64,000 bases of DNA from Hyphomicrobium_A sp963776675 (GCA_963776675.1 CAVZNR010000036.1:71442-135441); one strand, 5' to 3'. Numbered from the stretch's first letter, positions 1 to 8,791 are shown. The notes: generated by a model not told the origin, from the letters alone. Made by a program: numbers and translations.

Positions 1-268
1 TGCCGGTGGGTAAGGATGTACCAGCATGGTATCGGGCAAAGCTGGAATGCCTGCTCGCCCCCCTCGAGGAGGCGCTTGCGCCGTTGATCGGCGGCAAGGA
101 TGCGGCGAGCAAAAACGCGCAGCCCGTGCGTTGTGGGCCGGCGTGCACGGGATGACCTCGCTGTCGACCGCCGCCAAGCTCGCACCCGTCACCGGCCCCG
201 CAAGCGCGGAGCTGGTGGACGACCTGGTATCGACGTATCTGGCCGGCCTCACCAAACGCCGCGCGTGA
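1..268 (+). CDS. TetR/AcrR family regulator, C-terminal fragment, frameshifted
   Basis: Partial gene cut by the window start. Codons from position 3 read a helical segment (DVPAWYRAKLECLLAPLEEA) typical of the TetR_C_13/WHG ligand-binding domain. The reading then has to move to another frame near 118-122 to continue with RALWAGVHGMTSLS, the WHG signature, and ends at the TGA at 266-268. The shift equals one missing base. The DNA-binding helix-turn-helix lies outside the window, so ligand and targets are unknown. An ATG at 26 opens the downstream frame but gives nonsense before the WHG motif, so I do not use it as a start. The family call rests on the WHG motif; the break may be a sequencing error. 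Confidence 0.7.
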
Positions 269-285
269 GCCAAGGCGCCCCGGCG

Positions 286-1110
286 TCAGGGCGCCGGTTT
301 CTGGCCCCCTTCGTCGGCGGCTGCGGGCGCCTCGATCGACCCGGTCGCCTGCTCGGACGGATCCGGCGGAACCGCCGCCAGCCGACCGCGCTTCATGAAC
401 AAGCCGAACCAGTTGTCGTCGGGGACGAGGCGCTGCTGCAGGCCCGCCCACAAGCTGCGCGAGGAGATCCCGTCGACGAACGTGTGGGTCGAGGGGACGA
501 TGAACAACAGCAGTGCACCGGAGACCAGCATGGCGCTGGTCGCGGCCTTGTTGCGCATATCGACGAATTTCAGCGCCGTCCCGAAGGACTTCTTGATATG
601 GGCGCCCATCACGTCGACCGAGTAGATCTCGTCGAGGGTGAGGTGCGTCAAGAAGCCGATAAACAGAAAGCCGGCGGCGAGCCAGGCAACGCCGTCGGGG
701 CGTCCGAAGCCATAGTAGAATACGATGGCCGTGGCGAGCGAGCACACGATGCCGGCCGATATGGAATGCCAGATGCCGCGATGCACCGCATACTTGTGAA
801 AGAGCGTATGAAGCCCGTAGCGCACGAACAGCAGCGTACCGACCCACAAGATCCACATCTCGGCGATCGACAGCCGGGGTGCGAAGTGGAACAGCACGAC
901 GAACGAGAAAAACACCGCGAGCCCCGCAAACAGCGCGCGGCTGGGGCGCGACTCCTTCAGGTCGATGTCGGGCAGCACCGAGCCAAGCGATCCCGCCATG
1001 GTAACGGCGACGAGGTTCTCCGGCGCGATCACGTCGGCAGCGAGCGTCAACGTGGCAAGGCTGCCCGATACGATCGTGCCGACGACGATATGCGTGGTGA
1101 AGTTGGCCAT
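286..1110 (-). CDS. YdjM-like (DUF457) membrane-bound metal-dependent hydrolase
   Basis: A 274-residue integral membrane protein. It begins MANFTTHIVVG at the ATG ending at 1110; an upstream in-frame extension to 1257 is low-complexity and not convincing. Motifs typical of the YdjM/DUF457 family are visible: an early His (FTTHI), DIDLKES near residue 50, HRGIWHS in the middle and FLTHLTLDE after a transmembrane helix. These His and Asp residues would bind metal at the membrane. At least four hydrophobic segments are present. The C-terminal 60 residues are polar and Pro/Ala-rich. Substrate is unknown; E. coli YdjM is LexA-regulated, but no such operator is evident here. It converges with the TetR fragment and is transcribed away from the CDF gene. 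Confidence 0.75.
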   Translation of the reverse strand: MANFTTHIVVGTIVSGSLATLTLAADVIAPENLVAVTMAGSLGSVLPDIDLKESRPSRALFAGLAVFFSFVVLFHFAPRLSIAEMWILWVGTLLFVRYGLHTLFHKYAVHRGIWHSISAGIVCSLATAIVFYYGFGRPDGVAWLAAGFLFIGFLTHLTLDEIYSVDVMGAHIKKSFGTALKFVDMRNKAATSAMLVSGALLLFIVPSTHTFVDGISSRSLWAGLQQRLVPDDNWFGLFMKRGRLAAVPPDPSEQATGSIEAPAAADEGGQKPAP

Positions 1111-1306
1111 GGCGCGTACCCTCCCGCTCGGACGCACGCCACGTCCCCATGGAGCGCAGCGCGGCCCATGCCTCCCCATCAGATTCTCGGGTCCAATGGG
1201 AGGGCCGGGCGCGCCCAGAGTGTGGAAAACGGTCGCCGACGCCCTCCTGCGGTGCATTGCGGCTTGACGGGCCGCGCGCTACCGCGAATGCGTTGACGCC
1301 AAATCC

Positions 1307-2215
1307 ATGCTCCCGCTCTCGCACACACACAGACAGCATCAGGCCGTGGCCGCCGCCAGCATTGGCGTCGCCTTTGCCGTGATGGGCATCAAGTACCTGG
1401 CGTACATGATGACGGGCAGCGTGGCGCTGTTCTCCGACGCGCTCGAAAGCATCGTCAACGTGCTGACCGGCATTGCCGCCCTGGTCGCCATACGCGTCGG
1501 CGCGCACCCGCCCGACCGCCGCCACCCGTTCGGACACCACAAGGCGGAGTATTTCGCCGCCGTGCTCGAGGGCGCGCTGATCATCGTGGCGGCACTCGTC
1601 ATCTTCCACGAGGCCTACGGCGCGCTGCTCAGGCCGCGCGTCATGACCGAGCCCGTGGCGGGCCTCGCCGTCAACGGCGTGGCAACCGCGCTCAACGCCG
1701 GCTGGGCGTGGATCCTCATCAACCGCGGCCGCGTATGGAAATCGCCGGCGCTGGCGGGCGACGGCCGCCATCTGCTCAGCGACGTGATTACGTCGGTCGG
1801 GGTGCTCGCCGGCCTCGTGCTGGCCACGGTGACGGGCTGGTCGATCCTCGACCCGCTGCTTGCCGGCCTCGTGGCGTTCAACATTCTGCGCATGGGCTAC
1901 GAGCTCGCGACCTCCTCCATGAGCCAGCTGCTGGACGAAGCCGCCTCGCCCGAGATCCTGGCCAGCATTCGCTCCGCGATCAAAGCCAACGCCGACGGCG
2001 CGCTGCAGGCCCACGACCTGCGCACGCGGACGGCGGGACCCGCGACCTTCATCGAGTTCCACCTGGTGGTGCCGGGCTCCATGTCGGTTCGGGCGGCCCA
2101 CGACATTTGCGACCGGCTGGAAGCGGCGATCGAGGCCGAAATCGAGGGCGCCCAGGTCGTTATCCATGTCGAGCCAGAGCACAAGGCCAAGCACAAGGGG
2201 GCCGTCGAGGTCTAG
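1307..2215 (+). CDS. cation diffusion facilitator (CDF) family transporter
   Basis: A 302-residue polytopic protein exporting divalent metal ions (zinc, iron, manganese or cobalt; the ion is not predictable here) in exchange for protons. The family markers are clear: FSDALES in TM2 with the metal-binding Asp, HPFGHHKAEY in the first cytoplasmic loop, and DGRHLLSD in TM5 giving the second His/Asp pair. The last 85 residues form the cytoplasmic ferredoxin-like CDF domain ending in VVIHVEPEHKAK. Length is normal for the family. The ATG at 1307 is preferred because it leaves a short His-rich N-terminus (SHTHRQH) ahead of TM1. The CapA-like gene follows 38 bases later, possibly co-transcribed. Confidence 0.9.
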   Translation: MLPLSHTHRQHQAVAAASIGVAFAVMGIKYLAYMMTGSVALFSDALESIVNVLTGIAALVAIRVGAHPPDRRHPFGHHKAEYFAAVLEGALIIVAALVIFHEAYGALLRPRVMTEPVAGLAVNGVATALNAGWAWILINRGRVWKSPALAGDGRHLLSDVITSVGVLAGLVLATVTGWSILDPLLAGLVAFNILRMGYELATSSMSQLLDEAASPEILASIRSAIKANADGALQAHDLRTRTAGPATFIEFHLVVPGSMSVRAAHDICDRLEAAIEAEIEGAQVVIHVEPEHKAKHKGAVEV

Positions 2216-2253
2216 CGGGCGCTGCCCTCTCAACGCCAAAGTCGGCGGGCCTT

Positions 2254-3537
2254 ATGCTCGCGATGAAATATCCTGTCCGCGCGCTGCGTCTCCTTCTGCT
2301 CCCCCTCGCCACCCTGCTGCCTGCCGGTGCCGCTGCGCCCGGATGGGCCGGCGCAAACGACGAGGTGACGATCGTGCTCGTCGGCGACGTCGGCCTCAAC
2401 CGCTCCAACCAGCCGGTGGAAGCCAAGGGCGCTCGCCGCGGCGGGTTCCTCTCCTGGTCGGATATGACGTCGGGGATCGCCGAGGACATCAACGGCGACC
2501 TCAACTTCATGAACGTCGAGACGGTCGTCACCGACCGCAACGACCTCGTCCGCGACACCAAGGGCCAGAGCGGACCGTTCAACTTCCGCACGCACCCCAA
2601 CGGCCTGCGCCATCTGGTGTCGCTCGGGTTCAACCTGCTGTCGCTCGCCAACAACCATTCGATGGACTACGGCGTCCCGGGCCTCAAGGAGACGCTGCGG
2701 CACGTCGGCGCGCTCGAAAAGGAGCGGCTCGCGGTGGCGACCGGCATCGGCATGAACCGCGACGAGGCGGCGACGCCGCGCCGCGTCAACGTCAAGGGCA
2801 CCGACATCGCCTTCGCGGCGACCGGCATCGTGACCAACAACCTCGCCCGCCACCGCGCGGGGCCCAATAAGCCGGGGCAGATCGCCTACCGTTTCGACGA
2901 GGATTTCGCCGAGGTGCGCAAACGGCTCACGAGCGCACCCGCCGGGTACCGCATCCTGTCGATCCACTACGGCATCGAGGGGCAAGTGCGCACGGATGCC
3001 CGCCAGATCGCCGAGTGGCGGCGCCAGGCAGCACTGCGCGACGGCATCGACCTCATCGTCGGCCATCACGCGCACGTGGTGCGCGGCGTCGAGATCGCCG
3101 GCTCCTCGCTCATCTTTTACGGGCTGGGGAACTTCCTGCACCACGGCACCGCCAACATGACCTCCAAAGGAATCTGCCACGACTACGGCCTGATGGCGCG
3201 CGTGCACCTGAAAAAGGCCGGCGACGGCAAGCTTCGCCTGCGTGCCGTCGAGGCGATCCCGGTGACCGACACGCATATTCGCCCGCACCGGCTCACCGGG
3301 GACAAGGGGCGCGCGCGCATCCATGCGCTCAACTATCTGGCAGCGACGCTCGACGACGAGGCGGACGGCGCGCGCGGCGTTCGCTTCACGCCGCAGGCCG
3401 ATGGCAGCGGACTGTTCTGCGTCGCCGGCGCCCAGACCGACGGCGGCACCATCGGCGCCCTGTGCAAGAGCTACACGCCGGCGCCGGCAATCCCCGCGAG
3501 CTTGCGCGGCGCCATCGCATCCTCGTGCAGCAAGTAG
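2254..3537 (+). CDS. CapA-family (PGA_cap) metallophosphatase-like protein, exported
   Basis: A protein of about 427 residues with a cleavable signal peptide (LRLLLLPLATLLPAGAAA) and a single calcineurin-like PGA_cap domain. The metallophosphatase fold is shown by LVGDVGLNR at the start, NVETVV, SLANNHSMDYG (the Asn-His motif), LSIHYG and VGHHAHVV followed by YGLGNF. CapA proteins take part in poly-gamma-glutamate or capsule synthesis, but many homologues lie outside such operons, and this gene has no capBC partner nearby. A second in-frame ATG at 2263 is equally possible. The reading frame is open back to 1708 inside the CDF gene, but the signal peptide fixes the real start. Role inferred only at family level. 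Confidence 0.85.
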   Translation: MLAMKYPVRALRLLLLPLATLLPAGAAAPGWAGANDEVTIVLVGDVGLNRSNQPVEAKGARRGGFLSWSDMTSGIAEDINGDLNFMNVETVVTDRNDLVRDTKGQSGPFNFRTHPNGLRHLVSLGFNLLSLANNHSMDYGVPGLKETLRHVGALEKERLAVATGIGMNRDEAATPRRVNVKGTDIAFAATGIVTNNLARHRAGPNKPGQIAYRFDEDFAEVRKRLTSAPAGYRILSIHYGIEGQVRTDARQIAEWRRQAALRDGIDLIVGHHAHVVRGVEIAGSSLIFYGLGNFLHHGTANMTSKGICHDYGLMARVHLKKAGDGKLRLRAVEAIPVTDTHIRPHRLTGDKGRARIHALNYLAATLDDEADGARGVRFTPQADGSGLFCVAGAQTDGGTIGALCKSYTPAPAIPASLRGAIASSCSK

Positions 3538-3743
3538 TGCAGCGCGCATACCGTCAAGCATCCTCTCCGCCTCGCCTCTCGTGGTCTGACCCTCTGGGTC
3601 TGACCCTGTTGTCCTCGCGCCTCGGGTGTCACCGGGTCGTCACCTCTGCCCGGAGCGGTCGCGGCGCCGGCAAGTCGCCGCGCGAGCCGGGGACGCGGGT
3701 GAGGGGTGACGACGCCGAGCAAGGTGTACCCCCTCACCCGCTC

Positions 3744-3785
3744 GCTTGGCTGACGCCAAGCTCACTGAGCCTCTCCCCGGAGAGG
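3744..3785. repeat. REP-like double palindrome
   Basis: Two adjacent perfect hairpins: GCTTGGC/GCCAAGC (3744-3750 with 3755-3761) and CCTCTCC/GGAGAGG (3770-3776 with 3779-3785). Tandem short palindromes in a convergent intergenic gap resemble the dispersed REP-like elements of alphaproteobacteria. Only one copy is in the window, so dispersion is not shown. Confidence 0.4.
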
Positions 3786-3973
3786 TGAAGTGAAGCAAGC
3801 ACCTTTGGCCTCGCGGCATCGCTGCCCGAGGGTTTGAAAAAGCGAGGGAGCGCGGGCGCCGAAGCGCTGCGAACCTGTCGCGACAAAAAGGGCAGCCCTT
3901 CAGCGCCCGCGCGCGGTCTCTCTCCTGGCCGAGGGTGCGGTCACGACGTCAGCGTGCTGTTTGCCCGGCCAAA

Positions 3974-3989
3974 GCCCGCGAAAGCGGGC
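3974..3989. terminator. hairpin with GAAA loop, possible terminator
   Basis: A six-base-pair stem GCCCGC/GCGGGC closed by a stable GAAA (GNRA) tetraloop, in the gap between the convergent CapA-like and MORN-repeat genes. There is no T-run on either side, so termination is only inferred from position. Confidence 0.3.
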
Positions 3990-4159
3990 CATGCCTCGTC
4001 CCGGGGCCTTAGAGCTCCTGTCGCGCTCGAACGTCGAAGCGGCCGCTGCCGAAGGGCGTCCGTGCGGTGTGTTGCCGCGCCTGCGCAGCCTCGATCGCAG
4101 GCCCCGGGATAGGGCTGAGCCAAACCTGCACCGGCGCCCGCGACGGTACGGACGACGGC

Positions 4160-4525
4160 TCACCCGGGAACCGCCCCTGCCCCGCAACGACGCTCAAGCT
4201 GCCGCGTCCCTCGGTGGGCAGGGATGCGGGCAGTATGGGGGCGGGGGGAGGGGCGGGGATTAGTTTGCGAGTGCCGCGCGCCTACTTTCTTCTTGCGGCG
4301 GTCCATGTTGGTGACCTTGTAGACGCGCCCCTCGCCGTCATACGTCGTCCATTCGCCGACTTGCGCGCCATTGTCGAAGCTGCCGGAGCGCAGTTTGGTG
4401 CCGTCCTTGCGGAACCACTCCCAGTAGCCCGTCTGCACGCTGTCGCGCATCTGGCCCGTGGCCCAGACGGAGCCGTCCTTGTGGTGGACGACGTGCTTTT
4501 GCAGCTTTCCGCCCGTCTTGGGCAT
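4160..4525 (-). CDS. MORN-repeat (YwqK-like) protein
   Basis: A 121-residue small protein. Residues about 15-70 carry two to three MORN-type repeats: DGSVWATGQMRDSVQTGYWE, then FRKDGTKLRSGSFDNGAQVG and EWTTYDGEGRVYKVTNM. Such proteins are often annotated as YwqK-family antitoxins, but no toxin gene is adjacent and the repeats may simply mediate binding. The C-terminal 45 residues after MDRRKKK are Arg/Pro-rich and unlike the repeat part, as if an original stop codon had been lost and the frame reads into intergenic DNA. The first 75 residues are well supported; the tail is doubtful. Confidence 0.7.
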   Translation of the reverse strand: MPKTGGKLQKHVVHHKDGSVWATGQMRDSVQTGYWEWFRKDGTKLRSGSFDNGAQVGEWTTYDGEGRVYKVTNMDRRKKKVGARHSQTNPRPSPRPHTARIPAHRGTRQLERRCGAGAVPG

Positions 4526-4615
4526 CCCTTACTCCCTCGTGTTCCCGCTGGAACAGCGCCGAGGCGCAAACTCCGTCAAAGCCTAGCCTGAGCCAACAGG
4601 CGAAGCGAAAGCGTA

Positions 4616-4798
4616 ATGCGTATCACGATCGACGAAGAGCTGCGGCAGGTGCACGTCTCGCAGGGTCTCATGCTGCTGACCCTGCAGCTTGCGCGCGCCG
4701 ACACGACCACCGAGCTCGAGGCCGCCGCCGAGGCGCTGCGCACGGCGCTCGCGCACGCGCGCGTCGTCGTCGTCAATGGCGAGGCGATACGGCTTTAG
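4616..4798 (+). CDS. small hypothetical protein
   Basis: A 60-residue frame, MRITIDEELRQVHVSQGLML..., with an amphipathic, Ala/Glu-rich helical centre (ELEAAAEALRTALAHARV) and no cysteines or membrane segment. The composition is protein-like and the frame fills the gap between two minus-strand genes. No clear ribosome binding site precedes the ATG and I do not recognise the family. It could be spurious. Confidence 0.4.
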   Translation: MRITIDEELRQVHVSQGLMLLTLQLARADTTTELEAAAEALRTALAHARVVVVNGEAIRL

Positions 4799-4873
4799 TC
4801 TCGCCGATTGGGCTTCCCACGAAGCAAGCGACCAACACGTGGCAGACCCACAGGGTCGGGCACCTCGACGGCT

Positions 4874-5266
4874 CTAATGCGAGGGGCCACCGTCGAGATG
4901 CGCGCCGTTGAAATGCGACTCGAAATCCAATTCGTCCTCGATATTGCTGGTGGCGCGGCGCCAGTCGCCAGGAGCGACCGCACGCGTGTGCTCGGGCGCG
5001 GGCATGTAGCTCGGCAGCTCCTCGCGCACGGGGGCTGCGAGCGGCGCGCGAAACATGCCGATGCCGGAGGCAAGCCCCTGCAGCTCGCCGAGGATGGCCT
5101 CGCGCCGCTCCTCATGCGCGCTGGCGATCGATTGCACGTCGCGCAGCAGCGCCTGGTCGAGGCGGTCGAGCGCGTCACCCAGCGCCTTGACAAGTGACTG
5201 CTCGTTGTCGGCGACCTCCTTGAGGCGGGCACGCATGTCTTCGATGTGAGCTAAGAGCTTTGTCAT
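4874..5266 (-). CDS. hypothetical coiled-coil protein
   Basis: A 130-residue cytoplasmic protein of unknown function. Residues 1-75 are a continuous amphipathic helix predicted to form a coiled coil (MRARLKEVADNEQSLVKALG and on through LDRLDQALLRDV). The C-terminal half is Pro/Ala-rich and acidic, ending in a short IEDELDFESHFNGAHLD motif that may be a docking peptide. No enzymatic motif is seen. It is a single gene divergent from the cytosine deaminase. I do not recognise a named family. Confidence 0.7.
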   Translation of the reverse strand: MTKLLAHIEDMRARLKEVADNEQSLVKALGDALDRLDQALLRDVQSIASAHEERREAILGELQGLASGIGMFRAPLAAPVREELPSYMPAPEHTRAVAPGDWRRATSNIEDELDFESHFNGAHLDGGPSH

Positions 5267-5423
5267 CTCAAGTCCCCCGTCGGTGATGGCGAATCACTTG
5301 GATGCATGAGGCCACTGATTTCCGCAGGAAATGTGGTGGCGGGGCGGCGGCGATGGGGCGTTCATTGCCGGCCTCCCGGAGACTTTGCTAGCTTGCTTCG
5401 CAGCGCGGCGCATTGGAGGCTTC

Positions 5424-5861
5424 ATGGACCCGTTTCTCGCCGCCGCCATCGAGGAGGCCCGGCTTGGCCTCGCCGAGGGCGGGATTCCCATCGGCTCGGT
5501 GCTGGTGATCGACGGCGAGATCGTCGGGCGCGGTCACAATCGCCGCGTGCAGAAAGACAGCGCGATCCTGCACGCCGAGATGGACGCGATCGAGAACGCG
5601 GGGCGCCTGAAGGCCGGCGACTATCAGCGCGCCACGCTCTATTCCACGCTGTCGCCGTGCGACATGTGCTCCGGCACGGCGCTGCTCTACAAGATCCCGA
5701 AAATCGTCATTGGCGAGAACCGCACGTTCCGCGGACCGGAGGACTATCTGCGATCACGCGGCGTGGAGCTGGTGATCGTCGACAGCGAAGCGTGCGTGAG
5801 CCTGATGGCGGAGTTCATCGCCGCCCGCCCCGGGCTGTGGAACGAGGACATCGGGGTTTAG
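5424..5861 (+). CDS. cytosine/nucleoside deaminase, yeast Fcy1-like
   Basis: A 145-residue zinc-dependent deaminase of the CDA superfamily, converting cytosine to uracil (pyrimidine salvage) or acting on a related base. HAEMDAIE supplies the His ligand and catalytic Glu; SPCDMC supplies the two Cys ligands. The C-terminal half (YKIPKIVIGENRTFRGPEDY, then LRSRGVELVIVDSEACVSLM, ending in RPGLWNEDIGV) follows the eukaryotic cytosine deaminase pattern far more closely than TadA or bacterial CodA. Start: ATG at 5424, giving the MDPF start of the domain; the longer frame from 5331 adds unlike sequence. Its stop overlaps the rimO stop on the other strand by four bases. Confidence 0.88.
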   Translation: MDPFLAAAIEEARLGLAEGGIPIGSVLVIDGEIVGRGHNRRVQKDSAILHAEMDAIENAGRLKAGDYQRATLYSTLSPCDMCSGTALLYKIPKIVIGENRTFRGPEDYLRSRGVELVIVDSEACVSLMAEFIAARPGLWNEDIGV

Positions 5862-7232
5862 GCGTGGGAGAGCGACCGCTCCGCCCACAGGTCGTACTCG
5901 TCGGCGTGGGTGACGCGGGCGCGCACGATGTCGCCGGGCTTCAGATCGGTGTCGCCGTTCAGGAATACGCTGCCATCGATCTCGGGCGCATCCCATTGGG
6001 AGCGGCAAAGCGCGCCTTCCTCGTCGACCTCGTCGACGATCACGTCGATGTCGCGGTCGACCATGCCGGCAAGCCGCGCAGCGCTCACGGCCTTCGCCAC
6101 TTCCATGAAGCGATGCCAGCGCTCTTCCTTGAGGTCATCGGGCACGGCGCCCGGCAGCTCGTTGGCCTTGGCCCCTTCGACCGGCTCGTAGCGGAAGCAG
6201 CCCGTGCGGGCGAGTTTGGCCTCGCGCAGGAAATCGAGCAGCATCTGGAAATCCTCCTCCGTCTCGCCGGGGAAGCCGACGATGAAGGTGGAGCGGATGG
6301 CGAGATCGGGGCACATCTCGCGCCAGCGATGAATGCGCGCCAGCGTCTTCTCCGCGGCGGCCGGCCGGCGCATGGCTTTGAGCACCGCGGGCGAGGCGTG
6401 CTGGAAGGGGATGTCGAGGTAGGGGAGAATTTTGCCCTCCGCCATCAGCGGGATGACGCTGTCGACGTGCGGATAGGGATAGACGTAGTGCAGGCGCACC
6501 CAGGCGCCGAGGTCGCCCAGCGCAACGCACAGGTCCTGGAACCGCGCCGGCAGCGCGCGGCCCTTCCACGGGCTTTCCGCGTACTTGAGGTCGACGCCGT
6601 AGGCGCTCGTATCCTGGCTGATGACCAGGAGCTCCTTGACGCCGGCGTCGACGAGGCGCTCGGCCTCGGCCATCACGTGCGACGACGGGGCGGCTCGCGA
6701 GATCGCCGCGCAATGACGGGATGATGCAGAAGGAGCAGCGGTTGTTGCAGCCTTCGGAGATCTTCAAATACGCGTAGTGGCGCGGGGTCAGCCGCAGGCC
6801 CTCGGGCGGCACCAGATCGACATAAGGGTCGTGCAGCGGCGGCACCGCGTCGTGCACGGCGGCGACGACCTGCTCGTACTGGTGCGGCCCGGTGACGGCG
6901 AGGACGCCGGGGTGCGCTTGCCGGATGCGCCCCTCCTCCACGCCCATGCAGCCGGTGACGATGACGCGGCCGTTCTGGGCCATGGCCTCGCCGATGGCCT
7001 CCAGGCTTTCGGCCTTGGCGGAGTCGAGGAAGCCGCAGGTGTTGACCACCACCACGTCGGCGCCCGCGTAGTCGGGCGCGACCAGATAGCCTTCCGAGCG
7101 CAGCTTGGTGAGGATGCGTTCCGAATCGACGAGCGCCTTGGGGCAGCCCAGCGAGACGAAGCCGACCTTGGGCGCGGCTTTGGGGGACCGCGATGGCGCG
7201 GTCTGGTCGGGTTTCTCGGTGTCGAGGCTCAT
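5858..7232 (-). CDS. rimO: ribosomal protein S12 methylthiotransferase RimO, frameshifted
   Basis: Radical-SAM methylthiotransferase modifying the conserved Asp of ribosomal protein S12. The N-terminal part starts MSLDTEKPDQ at 7232 and shows the UPF0004 domain cysteines (SLGCPK, NTCGF, TGCMG) and the radical-SAM cluster motif CNNRCSFC followed by IPSLRGDL. The C-terminal part (MAEAERLVDAGVKELLVISQ through the TRAM-like end GDIVRARVTHADEYDLWAE) is in another frame. The two join if one G is removed from the GGGG run near 6685-6690. The span is 1375 bases, exactly one more than a multiple of three. Both halves are fully conserved, so a sequencing error is likelier than a true loss. Confidence 0.9.
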
Positions 7233-7379
7233 GGCGCGCACTCCTAGCACCGGGCCAGCCCTTGCGCGAGCCCGGCGGCGCCTTGGCAAGGTTTACCCGC
7301 CGCCCACGGCGGGCGACCTACCCGTCGTAACTATGTCCACAATCCGTGCTGGGGTGCGGCTCTAACTTTGGGAGGCATC

Positions 7380-7643
7380 ATGAAACGGGCGATCTTGGTT
7401 GTTCTGGGCTTGCTGCTGCTCGCAGCATCCGCGGCATGGTTCTTTTCGGATCTGCCGGACACGGCCCGCGAGCTGCTGGCCGACCGCGGATTGCTGGGCG
7501 CGCAATCAAGATCTCTGGCTCCGGGCGGAGGATCCTGGGAAACGATCAAGACAGCGCTCGACGTGGCCAATGCCGTGATCGGCTGCATCGGGATCTACCT
7601 CACGGTGCGGGCCACACGCCAGTCGCAGTCGATGTCCCAGTAA
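7380..7643 (+). CDS. small membrane-anchored hypothetical protein
   Basis: An 87-residue protein with two hydrophobic segments: an N-terminal signal-anchor (ILVVLGLLLLAASAAWFF) and a second helix near residue 70 (VANAVIGCIGIYLTV). The start at 7380 is set by a GGGAGG ribosome binding site seven bases upstream. The centre is polar and Gly-rich. No family recognised. It lies between rimO and tRNA-Ser, transcribed towards the tRNA gene. Confidence 0.6.
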   Translation: MKRAILVVLGLLLLAASAAWFFSDLPDTARELLADRGLLGAQSRSLAPGGGSWETIKTALDVANAVIGCIGIYLTVRATRQSQSMSQ

Positions 7644-7753
7644 CGAATGCCGTAGGTGCGCGGGCGGCTCTCCCTGGCGGGACGGCCCGATACCTCTGCT
7701 GTGGTCGAGCGCAGGGCATCCTGGCCGGAGTAATCTAGCGGGGTATCGGCGGC

Positions 7754-7843
7754 TGGCGGAGGGGGTGGGATTCGAACCCACGAGACGGTTTCCCGCCCAC
7801 ACGCTTTCCAAGCGTGCGCCTTCAGCCACTCGGCCACCCCTCC
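7754..7843 (-). tRNA. tRNA-Ser (GGA)
   Basis: Reading the minus strand, the acceptor stem GGAGGGG pairs with CCCCTCC, followed by discriminator G and an encoded CCA. The anticodon loop CTTGGAAAG carries GGA. A long variable arm (about 15 bases) confirms the serine class, and the T-loop GTTCGAATC is intact. Length with CCA is 90. Confidence 0.97.
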
Positions 7844-7885
7844 TTGCACGCAGGCGTCCACGACACGGCCGCGCAAAGGCGGCGC

Positions 7886-7913
7886 ACTATAGCCGCCGCG
7901 CGCTTGCACGCAA
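7886..7913 (-). promoter_or_regulatory. putative sigma-70 promoter for tRNA-Ser
   Basis: On the minus strand TTGCGT (7908-7913) and TATAGT (7886-7891) are separated by 16 bases, about 45 bases upstream of the tRNA. The match is good but unproven. Confidence 0.45.
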
Positions 7914-8302
7914 GGACACTGCGTTCACCGCCGCGCCCAACTGTGCGCCTCCGTGCCAAGCGGCGGACGCGGCGCCCACACGCTGCCCGGACCATGCAAA
8001 ACCGACGACCCGAGGGACGATTGTGACGGAGACCCGAAGCCCGACCAGGGCCGATAACCGCGGCGGCAGCGCCACACTGCCGCGACTCCGTACCACCCCG
8101 GGTTGGCGATCCTGCGCGAGATACTTATTTAACCTCAGCTGTGCGAATTTGAGACAATTCGAAAGGGGCGGAAAGCCTGCCCCGACCGCGCCGGCCCGAT
8201 TTTTGGGGGGGTGTGGCCCGGGTTGCTGGTCAAATTCGGTCCCCGGCGCGATAGTAGCGAGAACGATTCCATGCAGATTTCTGCGGGCTTTGGAGGTGTG
8301 AG
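7914..8302. other. gene-free region
   Basis: No convincing reading frame or structured RNA. A short AT-rich stretch near 8118-8162 (TACTTATTTAACCTC...) could carry a promoter for the secreted protein at 8303. Confidence 0.4.
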
Positions 8303-8791
8303 GTGAGCTTATTCAGGGGGATGGCGACCGTCCTGGCGGCGAGCGCGACGGCGATCCTGCTAATCGGTGCCCCGGCGGTTGCCGGTAGCCCGTTCGCAGA
8401 ATTGGTCGGCACCTGGAGTGGCAAGGGCACGGCCCACCTCGAGGGCGGCAAGAACGAGCGGCTCTCCTGCAAAGGCTACTATTCGGGCTCGGGCGGCTCC
8501 GAGCTGCGCCTCAACATCATATGCGCCAACCCCTCTACCAAGGTGGAGCTGCGCTCGGTGCTCAAATATGCCGGCGGCCGGGTCACCGGGACCTGGGAGG
8601 AGCGCAACTATAACCAGGCCGGTACGATCTCCGGCAGCGCCACCGACGACAAGCTGCGTTTGTCGATCAACGGCGCCGGGCTCAAGGGCTCGCTGTCGGT
8701 GTCGATCGGCGAATCGAAGCAGTCGGTTTCGCTGTCGACCCAGGGCTCGGTTTTGAAGGGTGTGAGCATCACCTTCGCGCGCTCCAGCTGA
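8303..8791 (+). CDS. secreted hypothetical protein
   Basis: A 162-residue exported protein. The GTG at 8303 is chosen because GGAGG lies six bases upstream; an ATG at 8321 is the alternative. A signal peptide (VLAASATAILLIGAPAVAGS) precedes a mature domain rich in Gly/Ser and beta-strand pattern: ELVGTWSGKGTAHLEGGKNE, then the Cys pair CKGYYSG...NIICANPS, and VTGTWEERNYNQAGTISG. Such small beta-barrel-like domains are common in Hyphomicrobiales proteins of unknown function. Two cysteines could form a periplasmic disulphide. No enzyme motif. Function unknown. Confidence 0.75.
   Translation: MSLFRGMATVLAASATAILLIGAPAVAGSPFAELVGTWSGKGTAHLEGGKNERLSCKGYYSGSGGSELRLNIICANPSTKVELRSVLKYAGGRVTGTWEERNYNQAGTISGSATDDKLRLSINGAGLKGSLSVSIGESKQSVSLSTQGSVLKGVSITFARSS

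Larger units (their letters stand above)
3538..4159. other. intergenic region with palindromic repeats, no gene
   Basis: About 620 bases between two convergent genes. No reading frame here looks like protein. It holds several GC-rich inverted repeats (listed separately) and the ten-base direct repeat GTCTGACCCT twice, near 3586 and 3598. Confidence 0.6.

Noticed and set aside
2230..3561. 443-codon minus-strand frame
   Set aside because: Antisense of the CapA-like gene; no recognisable motif.
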